DNA from: Muribaculaceae bacterium
GTDB lineage: Bacteria; Bacteroidota; Bacteroidia; Bacteroidales; Muribaculaceae
Assembly: GCA_017629835.1 (NCBI GenBank)
Contig: JAGBWK010000007.1
Span: 1 to 60,937, forward strand
Direction of reading: 5' to 3'
DNA length: 60,937 bases
Below, piece by piece: positions 46,085-54,511 of the stretch. A program made the translations under genes and the position numbers. Below the pieces are notes generated by a model, which had not been told where the DNA came from, searched no databases, and was given only the letters and a program-made list of their open reading frames with translations. How positions within the stretch are numbered: position 1 is the first letter of the stretch; each line of letters begins with the position of its first letter.

Positions 46085-48010
46085 TTATTCACCAGGTTTT
46101 TTATCAGTTGCGAAAGGAACTACTGGCAAGCCGTTCACACCATAGATGTTGCCATTGGGATAGTCGGCCCAATCGTAGCGAACAGCTACAGGTTTTTTTA
46201 TCGTATTTGCCCAAAGTTCGATTGTTTTATCGTCGATATAGCGACCAGTTGCTTGAGCCCAGTTGCCTTTGCCGTCGCCAATGATAAAGCCGAGCAGAGC
46301 GGGATTGGCTGTGCGCAAAGAAGCGTCGAACGAAACCACCATTTTATTACCTTTAACCTCTGACGAAACTACCGCAGGAGCGAGATAGTCAACGTCGTGG
46401 CCATAGTCGCGGTTGAGCGCAATGCGAGCCAAGCGTGCTGCCACATCCTGCTTGTTGCGTGGGTGGATGTCGGTAGGATGACCGAGGTCGATAGCAACAG
46501 CTACGCCAGTATTTTCGAGGTCGAGCACTGCGAGCTGAGCGTTGCGAAGAGCTGCCCATTCTGAATTAGGCTGGAGGTATTGAGGCTGGAGGTATCCTGC
46601 AAGCTGCACGAAATAGAATGGGAGTGGTTTGCCCCAATCTTTGCGCCAGTCGTTGACCATAGCTTTCATAATTTGAGCATACTGCTTGTCGCGACCTACG
46701 TTTGCGCAACCCTGATACCAAAGGAAACCTTTCACTGGCAAGTGACGAAGAGGTGCAATCATTGCATTGTACAGCACTGTAGGATGACTTGAGCTATTGA
46801 TGTCGAGAGGTTTAGCTGGAAGAGTACGGAAGTCGGCACCAACGAGGTATTTCCATTCGCCGTCGAGGCCAATGCGTGAGCCGTAGCTTTCGGCATACAT
46901 GTCATTAGCGTTGCCACCGAAGCCACCTTCGCCTGAAAAGTCGGAGTTGCAAATTGTAATAAGGTTTTTACCAGCTTTCACCAATTCACCGGGGATAGTG
47001 TAATGGCGTGGCACATTGAATCCCGATGTGCTACCAATCTTTTTGCCATTGAAGTAAGTATCGTCGTCATCGTCGATAGGACCAAGGTGAATGGTTATTG
47101 ATTTGCCAGCCCAATCAGCAGGCACGTCAATCTCTTTTTGATACCAGGTCACGCCGTCGAGCCAAGGCTCTACGTTTTCGATATAACGGGGAGCGTTGAT
47201 AGTTTTCCATTCGGGGTGGAATTCTGCAGGATTGAGATTTTTGTCAGCGCGGTCGCAGCTCTTAAACCAATCTTCGATTTCCTTATCGTAAGCCTTTTGG
47301 ATTGCATCACGCTCAAACTTATTGGCCGACATACGCTTTGTTTCGCGTTCAAATCCGGGAATCTCTTTGATGCTGCCAAAACTTGTCCAAGCTTCAGCTG
47401 GAGTGCCACCCCAAGATGTATCGATAACACCTACAGGCACATTAAGGCTATCAGCCAATTGGCATGCAAAGAGGTAAGCTACCGATGAAAAGTTTTGCAC
47501 TGTAGCAGGTGTACATTCACACCAGTTCATCGACACATTTACATCTTCCTGAGGCTCAAATGCCATTGTTTTTCTAACTTGGAACAGACGGATAGTTGGC
47601 TTAGTTGCAAGTGCTACCACCTCATCTTTGTTGTAGACGCTACCCCAACCACCAGCTACAGGGAATTCCATGTTTGACTGGCCTGAGCAGAGCCAAACTT
47701 CGCCTGAAAGCAGGTTGCCGATTGTCGTAACATCGCCGTCGTCGAATGTGATTGAGTAAGGGCCACCAGCAGCCGGAGCTGTGAGATTGATAGTGAAATT
47801 ACCTTTTTTGTCAGCTTTTGCAGTGACTGTTTTGCCAGTCCAACTTGGAGTAATTTTCACCTTAGCGCCGCCACGAGCTTTCGCTGGTATCGACATCTCT
47901 TGATTCTGCTGCATCACCATATTTTCATTGAAATACGAGGGGAGTTTCACCTCCGCTTGTGCAGCCACTGTCGCCATAGCAACAGCTAAAATTAGTGCTA
48001 ATTTTTTCAT
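46085..48010 (-). CDS. SGNH carbohydrate esterase, sialate O-acetylesterase-like
   Basis: The 641-residue protein has a signal peptide. The SASA-type esterase core begins with WLCSGQSNMEFPVAG, whose catalytic Ser is residue 112. It is closed by TDIHPRNKQDVAARLA, which supplies the Asp-His pair. Between them (residues about 270-370) lies an inserted jelly-roll like a glycoside hydrolase family 2 sugar-binding domain (WYQKEIDVPADWAGKSITIH). This layout is common among Bacteroidetes esterases called sialate O-acetylesterases, which may act on acetylated sialic acid, xylan or pectin. No sialidase lies nearby, so a plant-glycan acetyl esterase is equally likely. The gene begins 21 bp after the HTCS-2 stop. 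Confidence 0.88.
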   Translation of the reverse strand: MKKLALILAVAMATVAAQAEVKLPSYFNENMVMQQNQEMSIPAKARGGAKVKITPSWTGKTVTAKADKKGNFTINLTAPAAGGPYSITFDDGDVTTIGNLLSGEVWLCSGQSNMEFPVAGGWGSVYNKDEVVALATKPTIRLFQVRKTMAFEPQEDVNVSMNWCECTPATVQNFSSVAYLFACQLADSLNVPVGVIDTSWGGTPAEAWTSFGSIKEIPGFERETKRMSANKFERDAIQKAYDKEIEDWFKSCDRADKNLNPAEFHPEWKTINAPRYIENVEPWLDGVTWYQKEIDVPADWAGKSITIHLGPIDDDDDTYFNGKKIGSTSGFNVPRHYTIPGELVKAGKNLITICNSDFSGEGGFGGNANDMYAESYGSRIGLDGEWKYLVGADFRTLPAKPLDINSSSHPTVLYNAMIAPLRHLPVKGFLWYQGCANVGRDKQYAQIMKAMVNDWRKDWGKPLPFYFVQLAGYLQPQYLQPNSEWAALRNAQLAVLDLENTGVAVAIDLGHPTDIHPRNKQDVAARLARIALNRDYGHDVDYLAPAVVSSEVKGNKMVVSFDASLRTANPALLGFIIGDGKGNWAQATGRYIDDKTIELWANTIKKPVAVRYDWADYPNGNIYGVNGLPVVPFATDKKPGE

Positions 48011-48031
48011 TGGTTTATTATTTATTTCTAT

Positions 48032-51000
48032 TTAATTTTCGTTTTTATCTAGTGATTGCTCTCCTGCCTCAGACGAATTCTTGCGGCATTGCTTTTCAAA
48101 ACCTTTGGGTGTAACGCCAAATTGCTTGAAGAATAACTTACTGAAATAGGATGACGAGTTGATTCCGACCATATAGCAAACATCACCGATGCGATATTTA
48201 CCGTCCTGAATCAGCTCTGCAGCCTTCTTGAGCTTGATAATGCGTATAAGCTCGATTGGCGACAAATTGAATAATGTCTTTATTTTACGGAGCAACGACG
48301 AGCGGCTCATGCAGAACGTATCTGCCATTTGCTCAACGTTGAAGTTTTCGTCGGCGATATTATCTGTAATGATTTTTATCACCTTATTCATAAATTCCTC
48401 ATCGGCCTTAGTCATCTTCATATTATCGACTGAGAAGAATGGCTGCTTAAGGAATGCTTTGCGTTCATGCTTTCTATTTTCGAGCAACGAAAGCACCTGC
48501 TGGCGGAAGAACTTAATCGAGAATGGCTTTTCGATGAATGCCTCGCCACCGCATCGGAGAGCTGCAAGTTTGCTTTCAAGGTCGTTTTTGGCTGTGAGGA
48601 ACACCACTGGTATGTGGCTGCGGTTTATGTCCTCCTTGACTGCCTTACATAGTTCGTATCCGTCCATTTCGGGCATCATTATGTCGGTAACTATGATGTC
48701 GAAATTCTGATATTGGAGTTTTTCGAGTGCCTCACGACCATTTTCGCAGCTTTCCACGATGAATGTTTGGCTCAACTGGTCGGTGAGGAAATCTCGCATC
48801 TCATCGTTATCCTCAACAAGCAATATAGAATATCCAGCTTCGTCTTGAGTGCCGCTTTCGTCGGTTTGAATCACGGCGTCGGGAATCGATATATTGGGGC
48901 TTTCGTCGGGCTGTGCAGTTATCCCCTCTTGATGTAGCGGCAATGTGAGGATGAATGTATTGTGCTCAGCATCGGGTCGGATAAGTTTAACCTCGCCATT
49001 TAGCAAATGGGCTATCGTACGACATAGCGGCAATCCAATGCCTACTCCGTTATTGTCTTGATTAGAATCGATTTGATAGAATGGCTCAAATATCTTGAGA
49101 GCATCTTCGTCGGAAATGCGCTTGCCGTCGGTTGTAACGCTTACGCTAAATTGCTCAGCATCGGCCGACAACACGATGTCGATTTCGCGATTGGAATATT
49201 TGAGCGCATTGTTGAATAAGTTTGACAAAATTTTGGTCAAAGCCTCACGGTCGGTAACGGCAAATATCTGTGCATCGGGGATGTCGGACGTGAGCATCTT
49301 GCCTTTGACGGTCATCGCTGGCTCAAATCGGCTCAAAGTTTCGTTCACAACGCTCGTAACGTCGACAGTCTCGAATGTGAATGTAAATTTGTTTGCACCA
49401 ATCTTTTGGAAATCGAGCAACTGCCCGGTGAGATTCAGCAAGCGACGTGTGTTCTGTCGCATCACTTTAAGATATTGTGCGGTGCGAGGCTCTTTGATTT
49501 CCATTTCTTCAAGCGCCTCAAGCGGAGCGTCGATTAGCGATAGTGGAGTGCGGATTTCATGCGCAATTTCAGCAAAGAACTGCACCTTGTTTTCATACAA
49601 TTCTTTCTCCTTATTGATGCTGAATAGTTTCTGCTTTTCTTGCAGTTTTTCCACCTCGATGCGATGATAATACCTCACGACGACAACTATCAAAGCCGCT
49701 AACAGCAGCACATATACCGATATAGCCCACCTCGATTCGTACCATGGCGGCAACACTCTGATTGTGATTGATTTCGTTGTATAGACATCGCCATTTTCTA
49801 CCTTCACTTCGAGTTTATATTTGCCGGGCGAAAGCTGCGACAGGCTGACGCTATGGTCGTTGAGCGGAATCCAAGCTGTATCGATTGGACTCAAGCGATA
49901 ACTGAACTCGAGCTTACCTTGAGGCGTATAGGCTGGAGCGGAGAAGTCCAATACCATTCCGGGAAAATCGTGGTCAAACTCAAGGCACTCAGTATAGAAA
50001 ATACTTTCCTTCAGTGGTGAGTCTTCAGCACCGACAACTGCCTCTTTCGAGCCAACCTTCAATCCAGTGAAATAGAGCTTTGGCACCGACTCGGTGTAAG
50101 TGTCAATGTTGGGGTTGAACGCTACCACTCCATTGAGCGAACCAAAATAGAAGTAGCCGTTGGATGATGCTAAAGCTGCATGATAGTTGAATTCGTTGGT
50201 CAACAGACCGTCGCGAGTGGTGAACACTTTCACTGCGCCGTCCTTAGGGTTGAACTTCACCAAACCCTTGTTTGTACCAAACCAAAGGTAGCCACGCGCA
50301 TCCTCCAAAATGTCGTAAACCACGTTGCCGGGCAATCCCTCCTCTACCGAATAAGAGATAAAATTATCCTCCGAAGCATTGTATTTGACCAAACCGCCAC
50401 GGTCGGTTGAAATCCATATATTGCCGTTCGAGTCCTCCATTATAGCGCTGATAGAGTTGGTTTTCAACCCATTTGACGCTTTTTCGTCGTAAGGATAATG
50501 CTTAAACTGCTCGTCGATAGGATTATAGCGGAAAATTCCATTACCCATTGTGGCTATCCAAATCAAGCCTTTAGAGTCTTGCATTATGTCGAACACCCAG
50601 TCCTGACTCAGTTCCGGAACGAGGTTGTAATCATTTGAGCCAAAGTTTGCTTTGTAAAGCCCCCAGTCGCTACCAACCCAACGATTGCCGTGATTATCAA
50701 TAAGGAATGAGTAGACGCTATTATGGTCCTTGCCATGCAGACGGCGGAAATTGTTGCCCACGAATCGGCCGTTGCTATACATATCCAATCCGCCACGCGA
50801 TTTGCCGAGGAACACTGAGTCGCCATAGCTTTTGATTATTAGGCTCACGTCGTTGCCCGACAGTCGGGTGAATCGGCCTGTGTGCGAATCGAACGCATTG
50901 AATCCAGCATCCTCAGTGCCGATGTAGATGCGCCCTTGCGAATCCTCAGCGAGACCTCTCACGCGCTTGCTCGACAGAGAGTTGGGCGACATACCGTTGA

Positions 51001-52039
51001 CATAGACGTCAAACTTGAATCCATTGCGTTGGAAATAGTCGACCCCACCAAATATAGTTCCTATCCAGATGTTGCCTTGTCGGTCGCTATAAAGGGCTGA
51101 CACTGAGTTGTTCGACAATCCATTAGGATTATCGGGCTGCTCCTTCAGAATAGTTTCTTTTCCGTCGAGTAGATTGATTACCACAATGCCATCGTGAAGC
51201 CCAATCCAGATTTCATTGTCGACACACAGCATCGAGCGCACATGAGTTTTGCCAGCAAGCGAGAATGGCACATCGGAAATCGTGCCAAGCTTCGTGTCGA
51301 ATATATGCAATTCGCCTGTTTGCGAAATCAATGCTATGCGGCCATCGAACATCTGGCGCATAACCATAGTCACTTCGTCGCTTATCCCCGCCAAAGGAGT
51401 TGCGAGGAGGAAACGATTGTTCTCACTGTCGTAGAAATAAACGCCGTCGCCTACAGTGCCGACCAACACGTCGCCTAATGAGGTGACTATCATCGAAACG
51501 GCAGTGTTGTCCTTATCGGTCACATTATCGGTCACGGTGTAATGCTCTACCTCATCGTCGCCATAGAAACGGTATACACCACGCCCAGGCAATAACGCCC
51601 AAACATTGCCGCGTCCGTCGCCATATATATCCTGCACCCAGTTGTCGGCCTCTTCGCCTTGCGGTGTCTTGCTATTTTTATATGTAAAAGTTTCGCTTAC
51701 AGGGTCATACACATAAATTCCTCGGTCGGTACCGACCCAAAGTTTTCCGTCGATGTCCTCATATAGAGCACCTATATTGTTGTTGCCTCGTTGGGCGATT
51801 GAATCGTAGCAGTTGTAGCTGACAATGCGGTAACCATCATATCGATTCAGCCCATTTTTCGTTCCAAACCAGATGAAGTTATTGCTGTCCTGAAGAATAA
51901 TTTTTATCGTCGACGACGACAATCCGTCGTTGACATCGAGATGCTTAAACGAATAATGCACTGTGCGCGCTTGCACGCTCAACCCAAGGAAGAGCGCGCA
52001 AGCTATCAACAGTATATGACTTTTTAACCTTTTAATCAT
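48032..52039 (-). CDS. HTCS-2: complete hybrid two-component regulator
   Basis: The 1335-residue protein has a signal peptide and a periplasmic Reg_prop double propeller (NFIWFGTKNGLNRYDGYR, GYLWFGTNKGLVKFNP). A Y_Y_Y domain comes next (FSYRLSPIDTAWIPLN), then a membrane span near residues 772-791. The kinase is complete: HisKA with His827 in AEIAHEIRTPLSL, and HATPase_c with ILSNLFNNALKYS and GVGIGLPLC. A receiver follows, with Asp1119 in VTDIMMPEMDG, then an AraC-type DNA-binding domain (IGDVCYMVGINSSSYFSKLF). It lies inside a run of same-strand enzyme genes, 67 bp after the paralogue at 52107-54410 and 21 bp before the esterase. The sensed oligosaccharide cannot be deduced. Confidence 0.96.
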   Translation of the reverse strand: MIKRLKSHILLIACALFLGLSVQARTVHYSFKHLDVNDGLSSSTIKIILQDSNNFIWFGTKNGLNRYDGYRIVSYNCYDSIAQRGNNNIGALYEDIDGKLWVGTDRGIYVYDPVSETFTYKNSKTPQGEEADNWVQDIYGDGRGNVWALLPGRGVYRFYGDDEVEHYTVTDNVTDKDNTAVSMIVTSLGDVLVGTVGDGVYFYDSENNRFLLATPLAGISDEVTMVMRQMFDGRIALISQTGELHIFDTKLGTISDVPFSLAGKTHVRSMLCVDNEIWIGLHDGIVVINLLDGKETILKEQPDNPNGLSNNSVSALYSDRQGNIWIGTIFGGVDYFQRNGFKFDVYVNGMSPNSLSSKRVRGLAEDSQGRIYIGTEDAGFNAFDSHTGRFTRLSGNDVSLIIKSYGDSVFLGKSRGGLDMYSNGRFVGNNFRRLHGKDHNSVYSFLIDNHGNRWVGSDWGLYKANFGSNDYNLVPELSQDWVFDIMQDSKGLIWIATMGNGIFRYNPIDEQFKHYPYDEKASNGLKTNSISAIMEDSNGNIWISTDRGGLVKYNASEDNFISYSVEEGLPGNVVYDILEDARGYLWFGTNKGLVKFNPKDGAVKVFTTRDGLLTNEFNYHAALASSNGYFYFGSLNGVVAFNPNIDTYTESVPKLYFTGLKVGSKEAVVGAEDSPLKESIFYTECLEFDHDFPGMVLDFSAPAYTPQGKLEFSYRLSPIDTAWIPLNDHSVSLSQLSPGKYKLEVKVENGDVYTTKSITIRVLPPWYESRWAISVYVLLLAALIVVVVRYYHRIEVEKLQEKQKLFSINKEKELYENKVQFFAEIAHEIRTPLSLIDAPLEALEEMEIKEPRTAQYLKVMRQNTRRLLNLTGQLLDFQKIGANKFTFTFETVDVTSVVNETLSRFEPAMTVKGKMLTSDIPDAQIFAVTDREALTKILSNLFNNALKYSNREIDIVLSADAEQFSVSVTTDGKRISDEDALKIFEPFYQIDSNQDNNGVGIGLPLCRTIAHLLNGEVKLIRPDAEHNTFILTLPLHQEGITAQPDESPNISIPDAVIQTDESGTQDEAGYSILLVEDNDEMRDFLTDQLSQTFIVESCENGREALEKLQYQNFDIIVTDIMMPEMDGYELCKAVKEDINRSHIPVVFLTAKNDLESKLAALRCGGEAFIEKPFSIKFFRQQVLSLLENRKHERKAFLKQPFFSVDNMKMTKADEEFMNKVIKIITDNIADENFNVEQMADTFCMSRSSLLRKIKTLFNLSPIELIRIIKLKKAAELIQDGKYRIGDVCYMVGINSSSYFSKLFFKQFGVTPKGFEKQCRKNSSEAGEQSLDKNEN

Positions 52040-52106
52040 ATTTCATTTGAATTGGGCTTTAGCCACAATTGCTACACGTGTTCTGATTTAATAGGTGCTA
52101 TATTTA

Positions 52107-54410
52107 TTATCGGAATATCTTCATTGCTTTACCATTCTGCACCTTGATGCAGTAGCCGCGATAGTTGTCGGCAACTTTCACACCCTGAAGATTGTAGTAT
52201 TCAGCTGGACCTGACACTGTTTCATCGACACGGATGTTTTCGATGCCATCATAGTTCTTTTTCGATACTCTGAACACGAACACATCGCCGCCAGGTATTT
52301 CGTAGCTGATACCATCTTCGGTCGGAGTAATGGTTGCACCCGACCAGAGTTCTTTGATTTCGCCCACGTTGTCGGGATCGAAGCCAAGACGTTCCCATGT
52401 GATTGAGCTTTCCATTGGCAAATATTTCGACCAGTTGAATACTGCGATGTAAAGGTAGCGGTCAGTTTCACGCATAAATTTGCGTTCGCACTGCTGCGAC
52501 GAGGTGTAATCGCCACCCTCTACAGGGCGGAATGAACCTACGTTGTTGCGCACATATTCGTTGATGTCGGCATTGCCCATAAATGTTGCTGCTACTTCAC
52601 GCGATGCTGCTGGATAACCACGATTGACAGCATCGGAGAAGTTGTCGCCAAAGAGATATGCACCACTCACCATACCAGAGGTAGCGCGCACACGGTTTTC
52701 GCCAGCGGTTTCTGCTCCATTATAACCATGTTTGCGCAACACTAAGTGGTCGGGGTCGTTGACAGTGTAGAGGCGGTCGGTCCACCAAGCCCAGCTAAGG
52801 CCATTGAGCGTATATTCCGATTCGCCAAGTTCGCTGAAGCGGTCGCACATCATTCTGCGTCCATGAGCCCAGCGGTAAGGGAACAATGGTGCCATTGATT
52901 CGAGCACATACATACCATATTGTGCTGCAAGGTCGTGCACAATCTTCATACCGTAGTTGTAGGCCATTTTACCTGTTGTGATTTCGGGATTATACCAGCT
53001 ATCACCTTCGCAGCCTGCAGCGTTGATAAAGTCGAATTTAACGTACTTCACGTTGTAACTTGCCCATTTCTGGAAAGTGTATTCCATATTCTGACGCACT
53101 GCTGGGTGTGTGGGGTCGATAGCATAATATTGTCCACCATCCATCACGCTGTAGGGCTGGCCATTGACTTTGAGCATACAGTCGCGCCACTTGTAGGCTG
53201 GTTGTCCCTGATAACCTGTGCCAGGCACATGACCGTCAAACGACCATTCCCAAATCACTAAGCCGCCGTAGCAACCTACACGCTGATTGAGGCCCTGTTT
53301 TGTTTCGCGGCCATCCTTATATGTTCCTGAGCCGAGCACTCTCTTGCCGAGCTTAGCCATTTCTGATGCGCTTATATTACCACCTTCGGCAAACGAGTCG
53401 AGCGATATTAGAAGCTGACCATCTTTGTCATGGAATCCTAAGTCGTAGAGCTCTTCTTTCATAAATGTAGCACAGTCAACCACACTCTGATAGTTGACAT
53501 GATCTTGCAGCACGCCCCATGAGCTCCAGCCCATTGGGTTACCACCCTCCCACACTGCGCGGGGAGCTACCGTAGTACAAGCGTCGGCAAACGTTTCCAT
53601 ACCCACACGCCAGTCGTCGAAGAAACCAATCATATAGCGAGCCGACGACACTTCAGTGCCTTTCACATAACCATGCTTTGCGATGCGGTCGCGTGTATAT
53701 CCGTCGACAATACCACTAAGGCACTCCAACTTGGTAAGGTATTTATGTTGTGAGCCTTTGAATGTGATACCACTTTTCCATTTGTCGTGGTCAACCGAGC
53801 CAGCTACAAGACCGAAGCGGCTTGACGCATCCCACACTACCGACACTTCATACGAGGTCTTTTGCTGATTGAACGTGTAAACCTCATAGCGACCATGAGC
53901 ATCGTTGTCGTAAGGTACCCAAAGCATACGGTTCGACGAGCCTTTGAGTGGGCTACTCTTGGTTTCGGTAACGAATGGCTTAACATTGTTGGTTGCCACC
54001 ACCGAGCCGTCGTGAGCCTTGAGCGATGCCGACACAATCATATAGGGGAGTGTTTCGTAGAAGTTATGATGACGTGTCATCACTACCGTACCATTGTCGT
54101 GGCTAATTTGCAGCGATTTACCAACGCCGAACTCATCTTCAATGTCGACCACTTTGGCACTACCAGCTGCGATGCTGCGAGTGTCGAACGAGCCACCCTT
54201 GTCAGCATCGACAATTCTATAGCTCATCGTAGCATACACATCGAGCAGTGCATCCTGCCCATTGTAACTGAAATTGAGATTGCCTTCATCGTCGTACACA
54301 GCATCCCATAAGCCCATTGAGAGGCTTGTTTCTGCCATTGCAAACATTGGCAAAAATGCCAATGCAGCGATAATCAATTTTTTCATATTTCGTGTTTTTA
54401 AATTATTCAT
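52107..54410 (-). CDS. Alpha-galactosidase-like (clan GH-D type) secreted enzyme, paralogue 1, with C-terminal tail
   Basis: The start at M9 (54386; MKKLIIAALAFLPMFAMAE) gives a proper signal peptide and is preferred. An N-terminal beta-sandwich (to about residue 270) is followed by a barrel with NPMGWSSWGVLQD, then YVKFDFINAAGCEGDSWY, whose Asp is the likely nucleophile, and LFPYRWAHGRRMMCDRFSE. GENRVRATSGMVSGAYLFGD carries a candidate acid/base Asp. The order and motifs recall GH27/GH36, but the KxDFI motif is not that of either subfamily as usually seen, so the family is left open. The end carries EYYNLQGVKVADNYRG, a sorting-like tail shared with paralogue 2. It is third of three tandem copies in transcription order. 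Confidence 0.7.
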   Translation of the reverse strand: MNNLKTRNMKKLIIAALAFLPMFAMAETSLSMGLWDAVYDDEGNLNFSYNGQDALLDVYATMSYRIVDADKGGSFDTRSIAAGSAKVVDIEDEFGVGKSLQISHDNGTVVMTRHHNFYETLPYMIVSASLKAHDGSVVATNNVKPFVTETKSSPLKGSSNRMLWVPYDNDAHGRYEVYTFNQQKTSYEVSVVWDASSRFGLVAGSVDHDKWKSGITFKGSQHKYLTKLECLSGIVDGYTRDRIAKHGYVKGTEVSSARYMIGFFDDWRVGMETFADACTTVAPRAVWEGGNPMGWSSWGVLQDHVNYQSVVDCATFMKEELYDLGFHDKDGQLLISLDSFAEGGNISASEMAKLGKRVLGSGTYKDGRETKQGLNQRVGCYGGLVIWEWSFDGHVPGTGYQGQPAYKWRDCMLKVNGQPYSVMDGGQYYAIDPTHPAVRQNMEYTFQKWASYNVKYVKFDFINAAGCEGDSWYNPEITTGKMAYNYGMKIVHDLAAQYGMYVLESMAPLFPYRWAHGRRMMCDRFSELGESEYTLNGLSWAWWTDRLYTVNDPDHLVLRKHGYNGAETAGENRVRATSGMVSGAYLFGDNFSDAVNRGYPAASREVAATFMGNADINEYVRNNVGSFRPVEGGDYTSSQQCERKFMRETDRYLYIAVFNWSKYLPMESSITWERLGFDPDNVGEIKELWSGATITPTEDGISYEIPGGDVFVFRVSKKNYDGIENIRVDETVSGPAEYYNLQGVKVADNYRGYCIKVQNGKAMKIFR

Positions 54411-54511
54411 GGTGGTTGTCTATGATATAAAAATTTATTGTTAGTGGTGAATTATGCTTCGTTATAGTTTATTACAATATATTTGACAACGTTTTCGGCG
54501 GTGAGTTTAAT

